Shown: piece by piece, positions 5,441-11,985 of the stretch
Layout of the letters: the number at the start of each line of letters is the position of its first letter
How positions within the stretch are numbered: the first letter of the stretch is position 1
From: Anaerolineales bacterium
GTDB lineage: Bacteria; Chloroflexota; Anaerolineae; Anaerolineales; Villigracilaceae
Assembly (NCBI GenBank): GCA_028689195.1
Contig: JAQTWR010000046.1
Location: 1 to 11,985, forward strand
Direction of reading: 5' to 3'
DNA length: 11,985 bases
Notes under the pieces: generated by a model
What the model saw: the letters and a program-made list of their open reading frames with translations, nothing else
Databases searched by the model: none
Told to the model about the DNA's origin: nothing
Translations under genes and position numbers: made by a program

Positions 5441-5535
5441 GTCATTGCGAGGGCGTTCTTGATCTTCGCCCGAAGCAATCTCCCTCGACGTTTTGGGGAT
5501 TGCTTCGTCGGGAAGAACACCCTCCTCGCAATGAC
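5441..5535. repeat. CATTGCGAG-type palindromic repeat, copy 2, inside the gcv operon
   Basis: The 95-bp element is bounded by GTCATTGCGAG (5441-5451) and CTCGCAATGAC (5525-5535), identical to the ends of the copy at 4109-4197. Inner arms CGAAGCAATC (5471-5480) and GATTGCTTCG (5498-5507) match exactly. The middle differs from copy 1. It fills the gcvH-gcvPA gap, and the GAGGA ribosome binding site of gcvPA (5536-5540) starts at the next base. Confidence 0.87.
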
Positions 5536-5546
5536 GAGGAAATAAA

Positions 5547-6890
5547 ATGACCTACATCCCTATTTCCCCCACCGAAAGGGATGCGATGCTAAAGACCGTC
5601 GGCGTTAAATCGCTCGATGATCTCTTTGACGCTGTTCCGCAAAAACATCGCTTCCCCGAACTTGACCTTCCCCCCGCATTGACCGAAATGGAAGCCGCTT
5701 CATTATTGAATGAGATGGCGACCACCAACGAGAACGTGCGCGAGCACCTTATCTCCTTCCTCGGCGCGGGCGCGTACAACCATTACATCCCGTCCGTCGT
5801 GGATCATATTCTGCGCCGCGGCGAATTCTATACCGCGTACACGCCGTATCAACCTGAAATCTCGCAAGGCACATTGCAGGCGATTTTTGAATATCAATCG
5901 CTGATGACCAACCTGACCGGCATGGAAGTTTCCAACGCGTCGCATTATGATGGCGCGACTGCCGCCGCCGAAGCGGTCAGCCTTGCCTTCGCGCAGTTTC
6001 GCGGCAAACGCAAAAAGATTGTCCTCTCGCCCAGTCTGCATCCGCAATACCGCGAGGTGATCACCACTTACTCTCAAGGCATGGGACTGGAACAAGCCGG
6101 AAAAGACGCCGACCTTGAAGGCGGAGCCGACGCGCTGACTTCGCTCATTGATGAAAACACCGCGCTTGTCATCGTGCAGTATCCCGATTTCTTCGGGCGC
6201 ATTTACGATTACACAAAACTCGTCGAAGCCGCGCACGCGAAAGGCGCGCTGGTTTGCATCGTTGCGAATCCTACTGCGATGGTCATGCTCAAGACTCCCG
6301 CCGAAATGGGCGCGGATGTTGTTGTCGGCGAAGCGCAGCCGTTTGGTATTCCGCTTTGGTATGGCGGACCGTATCTCGGATTCTTCACCACCAAAAAATC
6401 CTATGTTCACAAAATGGCGGGACGTCTCATCGGCGAAACCGTTGATAATCGCGGACAACGCTCGTATGTGTTGACTCTCACCGCGCGCGAGCAGCACATC
6501 AAGCGCGAACGCGCCACTTCCAATATTTGCAGTAATCAAGGGCTGCTCGCGCTCGCGTCTGCGGTTTATATGTCCACGCTTGGAAAAACTGGTTTGAGTC
6601 AAGTTGCGAATCTTTGCTATCAAAAAGCGCATTACGCCGCGAGCGAACTCAGCAAGATTGACGGTTTCGGTTTGTGTTTCAGCGATCCGTTCTTCCATGA
6701 ATTTGTTTTGTGCTGCCCCAAACCCGCCAGCGAAGTGAATGACTATTTGCTCGAACACGGCATTCTCGGCGGATACGATCTCGGCAAGGATTATCCCGCG
6801 CTCGAAAATCATATCCTCATGGCGTTCACCGAAATGAACAGCAAGCAAGAAATTGACACGCTCGTCGAAGTGTTAAAGGAGATGGAATAA
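5547..6890 (+). CDS. gcvPA: Glycine dehydrogenase (decarboxylating) subunit 1
   Basis: The protein has 447 residues, normal for the N-terminal-type subunit of the split P protein. Together with GcvPB it forms the PLP enzyme that decarboxylates glycine and loads the aminomethyl group on GcvH. Family blocks include FLGAGAYNHYIP (71-82), TAYTPYQPEISQGTLQ (96-111), the NASHYDGATAAAEA segment (130-143) and GEAQPFGIPLWYGGPYLGFF further on. This subunit lacks the PLP lysine, which lies in the partner. The start is supported by GAGGA six bases upstream, directly at the edge of a palindromic repeat. Its stop and the next start overlap as TAATG, so translation with gcvPB is coupled. Confidence 0.96.
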   Translation: MTYIPISPTERDAMLKTVGVKSLDDLFDAVPQKHRFPELDLPPALTEMEAASLLNEMATTNENVREHLISFLGAGAYNHYIPSVVDHILRRGEFYTAYTPYQPEISQGTLQAIFEYQSLMTNLTGMEVSNASHYDGATAAAEAVSLAFAQFRGKRKKIVLSPSLHPQYREVITTYSQGMGLEQAGKDADLEGGADALTSLIDENTALVIVQYPDFFGRIYDYTKLVEAAHAKGALVCIVANPTAMVMLKTPAEMGADVVVGEAQPFGIPLWYGGPYLGFFTTKKSYVHKMAGRLIGETVDNRGQRSYVLTLTAREQHIKRERATSNICSNQGLLALASAVYMSTLGKTGLSQVANLCYQKAHYAASELSKIDGFGLCFSDPFFHEFVLCCPKPASEVNDYLLEHGILGGYDLGKDYPALENHILMAFTEMNSKQEIDTLVEVLKEME

Positions 6891-8377
6891 TGGCTACGAT
6901 AGTTGAACCTACCATCTTTGAATTATCTTCCCCCGGGCGACTCGGCGTAACCATGCCCGCGTCTGACGTGCCTCAAACGGATCTACCCGATAAAAATTTG
7001 TTGCGCTCCGAGTTGCCCTTGCCCGAACTCGCCGAAGTAGATGTGGTTCGTCATTACACAAAACTCAGCAAATTTAACTACTCCGTTGATGATGGTTTTT
7101 ATCCGCTGGGTTCATGCACCATGAAGTACAACCCGAAGATCAACGAAGATACCTGCCGCTTGCCCGGCTTCCTTTACACGCATCCGTTGCAACCGATTGA
7201 AACCGTGCAAGGCAATTTGGTTTTGATGTATGAATTGCAGGAATGGTTGAAAGAGATCAGCGGATTTGCGGGCGTGACCCTTCAACCCGCCGCGGGCGCG
7301 CATGGAGAATTTACGGGCGTGCTGATGATGGCTGCGTATCACAAATCGCGCGGCGACGCCAAACGCACTAAGATGTTAATTCCCGACGCCGCGCATGGAA
7401 CGAATCCCGCGTCGGCTGGCATGTTGGGCTTTAGCGTTGTCACCATCCCATCCGATGAGCGCGGCAACGTGGATTTGAAAGCGCTCGCCGCCGCATGTGA
7501 CGACACCGTCGTCGGCATGATGGTTACGAATCCCAATACGCTCGGCATGTTCGACGAACACATCGAAGAAGTTATCAAACTCGTGAAGGACTGCGGCGGC
7601 TTGATGTACGGCGACGGCGCGAATCTTAACGCGCTGCTTGGAATCGTCCGCCCGGGCGACCTCGGCTTCGATGTGATGCACTTCAACCTGCACAAGACTT
7701 TCTCCGTTCCGCATGGCGGCGGCGGACCGGGTTCCGGTCCCGTTGGCGTTAGCGAACGCCTGCTCGATTTCCTCCCCTCGCCTTTGGTTGATATTGTTGA
7801 AGATGGCGATGATGTGATGGAACCGCTTTACGGTTTTGTCACGCCGAAGAAATCCATAGGACGCATGAAAGCCTTTCATGGTCACTTCGGCGGAGGACTT
7901 GTCCGCGCGTATACCTACATTGCCATGCACGGACCCGAGGGTTTGAAAGATATTTCGCAATACGCGGTGCTGAACGCAAATTATCTGCAAGCGAAATTGC
8001 GCGGCACATACACCATCCCGTATGATCGCATCTGTATGCATGAGTTCGTCGCGGAAGGACGCTTTGAAGGAAGCGACATCCGCGCATTGGATATTGCCAA
8101 GCGCCTGATGGATTACAAGTTCCATCCGCCCACGAATTACTTCCCGCTCATCGTTCACGAAGCGTTGATGATCGAACCGACCGAAACCGAGAACAAAGAT
8201 ACGCTGGATCGCTTCGCCGACGCGTTGATCAAGATCGCGGAAGAAGCGAAGACAAATCCCGACCTGCTCCACAACGCGCCGCACACCACTCCATTTGGCA
8301 GAATGGACGAAGTCAAAGCCGCGCGCGAGTTAGTCCTGTGCTGCTGGTTGCCAGAAAATTACGAAAGCCTGACGTAA
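6890..8377 (+). CDS. gcvPB: Glycine dehydrogenase (decarboxylating) subunit 2
   Basis: The protein has 495 residues, the usual size of the catalytic C-terminal-type subunit of the two-subunit P protein. Family blocks are YPLGSCTMKYNPK (71-83), LQPAAGAHGEF, DAAHGTNPASA and the PLP site NLHKTFSVPHGGGGPGSGPVG, with the Schiff-base lysine at K269. The decarboxylation of glycine therefore depends on this chain in complex with GcvPA. It overlaps gcvPA by one base. A strong terminator begins about 10 bases after the stop, so the operon here is gcvH-gcvPA-gcvPB, without gcvT or the L protein. Confidence 0.97.
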   Translation: MATIVEPTIFELSSPGRLGVTMPASDVPQTDLPDKNLLRSELPLPELAEVDVVRHYTKLSKFNYSVDDGFYPLGSCTMKYNPKINEDTCRLPGFLYTHPLQPIETVQGNLVLMYELQEWLKEISGFAGVTLQPAAGAHGEFTGVLMMAAYHKSRGDAKRTKMLIPDAAHGTNPASAGMLGFSVVTIPSDERGNVDLKALAAACDDTVVGMMVTNPNTLGMFDEHIEEVIKLVKDCGGLMYGDGANLNALLGIVRPGDLGFDVMHFNLHKTFSVPHGGGGPGSGPVGVSERLLDFLPSPLVDIVEDGDDVMEPLYGFVTPKKSIGRMKAFHGHFGGGLVRAYTYIAMHGPEGLKDISQYAVLNANYLQAKLRGTYTIPYDRICMHEFVAEGRFEGSDIRALDIAKRLMDYKFHPPTNYFPLIVHEALMIEPTETENKDTLDRFADALIKIAEEAKTNPDLLHNAPHTTPFGRMDEVKAARELVLCCWLPENYESLT

Positions 8378-8386
8378 GCATGACGC

Positions 8387-8425
8387 AAAAAAACTCCGAG
8401 TTCGTGAAGAACTCGGAGTTTTTTA
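8387..8425. terminator. Strong bidirectional terminator after gcvPB
   Basis: ACTCCGAGTTC (8393-8403) and GAACTCGGAGT (8409-8419) form a perfect 11-bp stem with a 5-base loop. It is flanked by an A-run (8387-8393) and a T-run (8419-8424) that can extend the stem. It ends the gcv operon, and on the other strand it can stop the convergent lipoprotein transcript. Confidence 0.93.
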
Positions 8426-8427
8426 TT

Positions 8428-8582
8428 TAACGTGAATAATGGATAAGCCAAAAACATCAGCATGTCACCCTGAGGGAGCGTTTTTCAGTGACCGAAGGGT
8501 CTCAAATGAGCCGTTCCGAGATGCTTCGGGGCAAAAAACGCCCCTCAGCATGACATAATCCCGTTATCCATTATTGACGTTA
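8428..8582. repeat. Nested palindromic MITE-like element
   Basis: Outer 19-bp inverted repeats lie at 8428-8446 and 8564-8582 (core AATAATGGATAA and its complement) and match at 18 of 19 positions. Inside sits a second palindrome with ends GTCACCCTGAGGG (8464-8476) and CCCTCAGCATGAC (8542-8554), a familiar GTCA...CTGAG dispersed repeat type. It has further complementary arms around GGAGCGTTTTT (8475-8485) and the AAAAAACGCCCC region (8533-8544). There is no coding capacity. Confidence 0.8.
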
Positions 8583-8592
8583 TTTAGGGAAC

Positions 8593-9360
8593 TTACTTAT
8601 CGGGAGTCCAAAGTATTGTGTCTGTCATCTCGCAGCGCGTGCCGTAATCGCGGTTTGTTCCTGAAAGCAATGTATACCCAAATGCCCCCGCAGAAGATTG
8701 ATCTTCCGACAATGTGTATTCGGTCGTTTGATCGTCTACAGAAACGAAAGCCTTTTGCCCTTTAATGATGGCGGTAAAATTCGCCTCGGCAGGATTGCTA
8801 AAACTAACGCGACCCGTTCCATGCGTTTTACCCACCTCGTATGCGCGACCTCCTCTCGACATCAAAAAGAGGATTCTGCTTTTATCGAGAAAAATCGCGT
8901 AATGCTCCCTGTTTTCTTGAAGACCAAACACAATGCCGCAACCGGAGACCTCGGCGCCGTCATAGGCGGACGACCACTTGAAATGAGACTTGAAAACAAA
9001 GTCGGCATACTTGCCGTCAAGAATCCACCAGTTGTACCAACCCAATTGCGCCCACTCTTCTTTGAAGGGATTTAGTTCGAGCGCTTTGCCGTTAGCCGAG
9101 TCGATATAGCCATCGTTCATTATCTTTTCCAAGTGCGCGTTGAAATCGCTGAATTTCTGAGTAGCCGCCGCATTTGGCGTTGCGGTTGGTTTTGGCGTCG
9201 ATGTGGGCGGTTTCGTTGCGGTTGGCTTTATCGTTGCGGTTGCCGTGGGGGCGGCGGTTGGGGTTTCGGCTGGCGCGCTGGTAAATTGTCCGCAAGCCAG
9301 ACTGGCGATAACAAGAATCAATACTGCATTAAACGGTCGTGAAAATTTTGTATTTCCCAT
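8593..9360 (-). CDS. Probable lipoprotein with Pro/Thr linker and lectin-like (concanavalin-fold) domain
   Basis: The protein has 255 residues. A signal sequence (about 8-22) ends in SLAC with C23 as the likely lipidated cysteine; Ser at -3 is a slightly degenerate lipobox. A linker rich in Thr, Pro and Ala spans about 30-66. The remaining 185 residues look beta-rich, with GCGIVFGLQENREHYAIFLD, then a strand series to FTAIIKGQKAFVSVDDQ and a GAFGYTLLSGT stretch. This pattern is typical of concanavalin A-like/LamG or DUF1080-type domains, which often bind glycans or surface polymers. That assignment is by pattern only, and no catalytic residues can be named. The start is supported by AAGGAG (9369-9374 complement) eight bases upstream. 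The gene is convergent with gcvPB and divergent from the methyltransferase gene. Confidence 0.8.
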   Translation of the reverse strand: MGNTKFSRPFNAVLILVIASLACGQFTSAPAETPTAAPTATATIKPTATKPPTSTPKPTATPNAAATQKFSDFNAHLEKIMNDGYIDSANGKALELNPFKEEWAQLGWYNWWILDGKYADFVFKSHFKWSSAYDGAEVSGCGIVFGLQENREHYAIFLDKSRILFLMSRGGRAYEVGKTHGTGRVSFSNPAEANFTAIIKGQKAFVSVDDQTTEYTLSEDQSSAGAFGYTLLSGTNRDYGTRCEMTDTILWTPDK

Positions 9361-9482
9361 TCCTTATTCTCCTTGGTTATTTAATTGAAACGTAACGACG
9401 CGCCAATTTTACAATGACTTCTATAAAAACTCAATCAAATATACTTGCAAAATCGTTGGCGTTCTCTATGGAATCCTAAAGG

Positions 9483-9488
9483 TATAAT
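9483..9488 (+). promoter_or_regulatory. -10 box of the methyltransferase gene
   Basis: An exact TATAAT lies 35 bases ahead of the ATG at 9523, leaving a leader of roughly 28 bases that contains the ribosome binding site. No good -35 is found at 16-18 bases; TTGGCG (9456-9461) is at 21. Confidence 0.5.
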
Positions 9489-9522
9489 CCGAAATCACAC
9501 TACATTCGCCAAAGGAGAAACT

Positions 9523-10338
9523 ATGATCAATAAATTATTGTTCCACCAATTCCCGACCGCAAAAAGTTTAATAACCCGCGTTTTATACGACTTGATTACA
9601 ACTCTGGACAAGGACAAACGCAATATCTTCCTGAATTATGGTTACGCTAATTATCATGACGAAATGGAACATCAACCGTTGCCGCTTGCCCCTGAAGACG
9701 AGCCGCACCGCTATCCGCTCCAGCTTTATTACCACGTCGCCCAATCGGTGGACTGGAAAAATATGGACGCGCTGGAGGTCAGTTCTGGACGCGGCGGCGG
9801 CGCGTATTTTGTCATGCGCCACTTTAAGCCCAAATCCTATACGGCGCTGGATTTTTCAAAACGCGCGATTGATTTTTGCAAAAAACAATATAAGGTAGAC
9901 GGCTTGAATTTTCATCACGGCAACGCGGAAGCGCTTCCTTTTCCCGACGCGTCTTTTGACGTGGTGATGAATGTGGAAGCCTCGTTGTATTATCCAAATA
10001 TTCAAAAATTTTTCGATCACGTCAAGCGCGTGCTGCGCCCCAATGGATACTTTCTCTACACCGACCTTCGTTATGTCGAGAAGGTGGACGAGTGGCGCGC
10101 AAAATTACGGAACATTGGCTTGAATCTTATAAAAGAAGAGGAGATTACCAATAATGTATTGAAAGCAATGGAGCACGACCGCGAACGCCGATTTGAAATG
10201 GTGCAAAAATACGCGCCGCGTCTTCTGCGTACGCCGCTTTATGATTTCGTGGGGCTTGACCCGAATGCGCCGTTAGACGTCCCCCCGCATCTGAACAAAC
10301 GACGCTACTGGAACTTTGTCTTTCAGAAAATAGATTAA
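9523..10338 (+). CDS. Class I SAM-dependent methyltransferase, phthiotriol-methyltransferase-like
   Basis: The protein has 271 residues. Start 9523 was chosen over an in-frame ATG at 9445 because AAAGGAG (9511-9517) sits five bases ahead of it and the candidate -10 box lies between the two. Motif I is ALEVSSGRGGGAYF (83-96), an EVSSGRGGG variant of the usual E-V-G-C-G-x-G. D110 in ALDFS is the probable ribose-binding acid. GNAEALPFPDASFDVVMNVEASLYYP (133-158) and VKRVLRPNGYFLYTDLR (167-183) complete the fold. An N-terminal NYGY plus the RGGG and NVEAS blocks resemble mycobacterial phthiotriol/phenolphthiotriol dimycocerosate O-methyltransferases and relatives that act on lipids or polyketides. 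The true substrate cannot be read from the sequence. The next ORF begins 21 bases downstream in the same frame, so the two are probably cotranscribed. Confidence 0.88.
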   Translation: MINKLLFHQFPTAKSLITRVLYDLITTLDKDKRNIFLNYGYANYHDEMEHQPLPLAPEDEPHRYPLQLYYHVAQSVDWKNMDALEVSSGRGGGAYFVMRHFKPKSYTALDFSKRAIDFCKKQYKVDGLNFHHGNAEALPFPDASFDVVMNVEASLYYPNIQKFFDHVKRVLRPNGYFLYTDLRYVEKVDEWRAKLRNIGLNLIKEEEITNNVLKAMEHDRERRFEMVQKYAPRLLRTPLYDFVGLDPNAPLDVPPHLNKRRYWNFVFQKID

Positions 10339-10359
10339 TTTAAAAATAGAGGAATTAAA

Positions 10360-11985
10360 ATCAAAAAGCGAACCCTCCTTATTCTTTTCTCGATTTTAGG
10401 CGCGTGTCTCTTGTTAGTCGTCTGTGGCTTTGTCGCAAATTTCATGTTTGGAGAAGATAACGTCGCCGAAGCCCCTTCAACCGAAGCCCCCGTAGCCGAA
10501 GAGGGATCAGCCGGCGCATCGGAAAACCAACCCGCAGGAGATTTCAACTTCGACCCGAAACAAAATGGATTTAGTTTCCCCAACTACGGGGATGATATTC
10601 AAGCCACGAACTTAACCGCAGTCGAGTTGCGCCGCATGTTTGGCGACCAGGTCTGCGCGGATATTAATGGGGAGGACTGCATCCTCACGCCTCCCGCGCA
10701 GCAGTGGATGGAACAAATCAATGGCGCGATGGCGGGCGGTCACTGCGAAGGCATGGCGGCGCTCAGCCTGATGATGTACACCAATCAAATTCCGCCATCC
10801 GATTTTGGCGGCTCGGTTGCCAGCGACCTGAGCATCGAAAATGACGAAGCGCTCCAGCGCGAACTTGCGTATTGGTGGGCGACCCAAACCGTCGCGCCCA
10901 CATATACCAGCGTCGTTAAAGGTACGCCAATGGAAATTTTGGATATTGTCCAAAACATGGACGCCAACGGCGAAACTTACACCATCGGCATTTACAACGA
11001 CAGCAGCGGACACGCCATCACGCCCGTCGGCGTAGCGGATAAGGGCGACGGCGTGTACGCGATCCTCGTCTATGATAACAACTACCCCGGCGAGACGCGC
11101 GAACTCTATGTCGATTCGCGCGATAACTCTTGGACGTATGAAACGTCCATCAACCCGCAGGTTGAATCCGACGTTTGGTCGGGCAACGCGGATACACAGT
11201 CGCTTGATTTGACTCCAACCTCCGCGCGGTTTAATCAACAGGAATGTCCCTTCTGCAGCGGCGGCGGATTATCCAGCGCGGGCGGCGGAAAACTTGCCGC
11301 GCCCGATCAAAAATTCAACCAAATTTTTCTTGACGGCGAAGGTCACATCCTCATCACAGACGCGAACGGAAACCGCCTCGGTTATGTAGACGGGAAAATC
11401 GTCAACGAGATTCCCGGCGCGAGCTATAACGAATTCCGCATGGGCGCAAGCATGAACGCGCCCGAACCCATTTACTCTTTGCCCGCCGCATTGGACGTAA
11501 CCATTGAAATTGACGGCACAGCCTTAACCGAAGAAACGCTCACCGATCTTGTCTTGATCGGACCCGGGTACAGCATCGGCATTGAAGAAATTGGACTCAC
11601 TCCGGGGCAGGTGGACGTCGCGTATTTTTACCCCGCCGATGAAACCATCTCTTATGAAACCGCCGCAGACGAAGCGCCGAATATCGTCTTCGGTATTGAA
11701 AACCCGAACGCGGAAGCCGACTATTATTTTGAAATCTATGGCGCGGATATTGTCGGCGGCGGAATTATCACCGCGCAGCTCGACAGCAAAGCCGGCGACT
11801 TGTTGATCAATACCGAAAAATTACACAACGAAGGTCTGTTCAATTTCTACATGACCCGCATCACCGACGAAGTCGAAGACGAATTTTCAGCCGAAGATAT
11901 TGCGCTCAAAGAAGGCGCGCTCGTCTACATCAACTACGCCGAGTGGACTGACGCGAATCCCGAAGGCGTTTACTTCGGCGTGGAT
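10360..11985 (+). CDS. Large exported protein with papain-like Cys/His region; apparent ATC start (partial, runs off right edge)
   Basis: At least 542 codons are open to the window end. Read from ATC at 10360 the N-terminus is (M/I)KKRTLLILFSILGACLLL, an ordinary basic-plus-hydrophobic export signal. AGAGGA (10348-10353) lies six bases before it, yet no ATG, GTG or TTG is present at that point. The first in-frame ATG (10444) would lose the whole hydrophobic segment. After a Glu/Pro/Ala-rich spacer, residues about 115-260 contain GGHCEGMA (C129), SSGHAITPVGV (H218) and VYDNNYPG (D239-N241). This order matches the Cys-His-Asn/Asp arrangement of papain-like peptidases (C39-like or related). A CPFC pair (C296, C299) with a Gly/Ser-rich stretch follows. 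Next comes a long acidic beta-rich region (about 310-542) that may hold repeated surface domains. Export and a peptidase-like fold are reasonable inferences, but activity is unproven. Confidence 0.72.
   Translation, partial: MKKRTLLILFSILGACLLLVVCGFVANFMFGEDNVAEAPSTEAPVAEEGSAGASENQPAGDFNFDPKQNGFSFPNYGDDIQATNLTAVELRRMFGDQVCADINGEDCILTPPAQQWMEQINGAMAGGHCEGMAALSLMMYTNQIPPSDFGGSVASDLSIENDEALQRELAYWWATQTVAPTYTSVVKGTPMEILDIVQNMDANGETYTIGIYNDSSGHAITPVGVADKGDGVYAILVYDNNYPGETRELYVDSRDNSWTYETSINPQVESDVWSGNADTQSLDLTPTSARFNQQECPFCSGGGLSSAGGGKLAAPDQKFNQIFLDGEGHILITDANGNRLGYVDGKIVNEIPGASYNEFRMGASMNAPEPIYSLPAALDVTIEIDGTALTEETLTDLVLIGPGYSIGIEEIGLTPGQVDVAYFYPADETISYETAADEAPNIVFGIENPNAEADYYFEIYGADIVGGGIITAQLDSKAGDLLINTEKLHNEGLFNFYMTRITDEVEDEFSAEDIALKEGALVYINYAEWTDANPEGVYFGVD

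Noticed and set aside
5703..6848. Long minus-strand open frame (381 codons) antisense to gcvPA
   Set aside because: It lies wholly opposite a certain gene, has an Arg/His/Phe-rich composition typical of mirrored GC-rich coding sequence, and shows no recognisable motif.
7376..8284. Minus-strand open frame (302 codons) antisense to gcvPB
   Set aside because: It is the shadow of a well-conserved gene, with no family motifs or ribosome binding site.
9180..9290. Apparent direct-repeat tract (GTTGCGGTTGG-like units) in the lipoprotein gene
   Set aside because: It is explained by codon repetition in the Pro/Thr/Ala-rich linker. Unit length is irregular, and it is not a separate repeat element.
9445..9522. 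Upstream in-frame ATG extension of the methyltransferase
   Set aside because: The 26 extra residues are not family-like. The extension spans the TATAAT box and the strong Shine-Dalgarno that serves the ATG at 9523.
9523..11985. A single gene fusing the methyltransferase to the downstream exported protein by stop read-through
   Set aside because: The frames are continuous apart from one TAA, but the methyltransferase has a complete C-terminus, and the second ORF has its own ribosome binding site and export signal. Two genes is simpler.

Overview
This window looks like a chromosomal segment of a Chloroflexota bacterium, most likely class Anaerolineae. That assignment is inferred from several traits together: an Alternative Complex III start (pentaheme ActA followed by ActB), a split two-subunit glycine decarboxylase, surface proteins with Pro/Thr-rich linkers, and SPVEYVD-type membrane proteins. 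No rRNA or marker-gene comparison was possible. GC content is moderate to high with strong GCG/CGC codon use, and nothing inside the window marks a recent large island.

Left part (1-2400, minus strand): the promoter-proximal end of a respiratory operon. It encodes a membrane-anchored pentaheme cytochrome (ActA, five CXXCH motifs) and then a Tat-exported, probably lipid-anchored molybdopterin-oxidoreductase-like protein (ActB), which runs off the left edge. A small dubious membrane ORF and a GC-rich hairpin lie in the leader.

Middle left (2400-4712, plus strand): a small membrane protein of unknown function, then an SRP RNA gene (ffs) with its own promoter and T-run terminator. It is followed by two tandem paralogous single-pass membrane proteins that share a W-[VI]-SPVEYVD motif just after the membrane segment. 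The second paralog carries an added Pro/Thr linker and a C-terminal beta-rich domain. After a CATTGCGAG-type palindromic repeat comes a three-helix membrane protein with a Pro/Glu-rich tail.

Centre (4730-8430): a glycine-cleavage operon with a near-consensus promoter, a tandem glycine riboswitch, an intrinsic terminator that overlaps the closing helix of the second aptamer (predicted glycine-ON control), gcvH, a second CATTGCGAG palindrome, gcvPA, gcvPB, and a strong bidirectional terminator. GcvPA and GcvPB form the PLP decarboxylase that loads GcvH. The T protein (gcvT) and L protein are not in the window.

Right part (8428-11985): a nested palindromic, MITE-like element; a convergent lipoprotein gene with a lectin-like domain; a plus-strand SAM methyltransferase; and, 21 bases after its stop, a large exported protein with a papain-like Cys/His region. 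This last gene appears to start at ATC instead of ATG and runs off the right edge.

The best items for a second look are the AUC start, the riboswitch expression platform, the palindromes abutting ribosome binding sites (one splits the gcv operon), the SPVEYVD paralog pair behind ffs, and the nested repeat.
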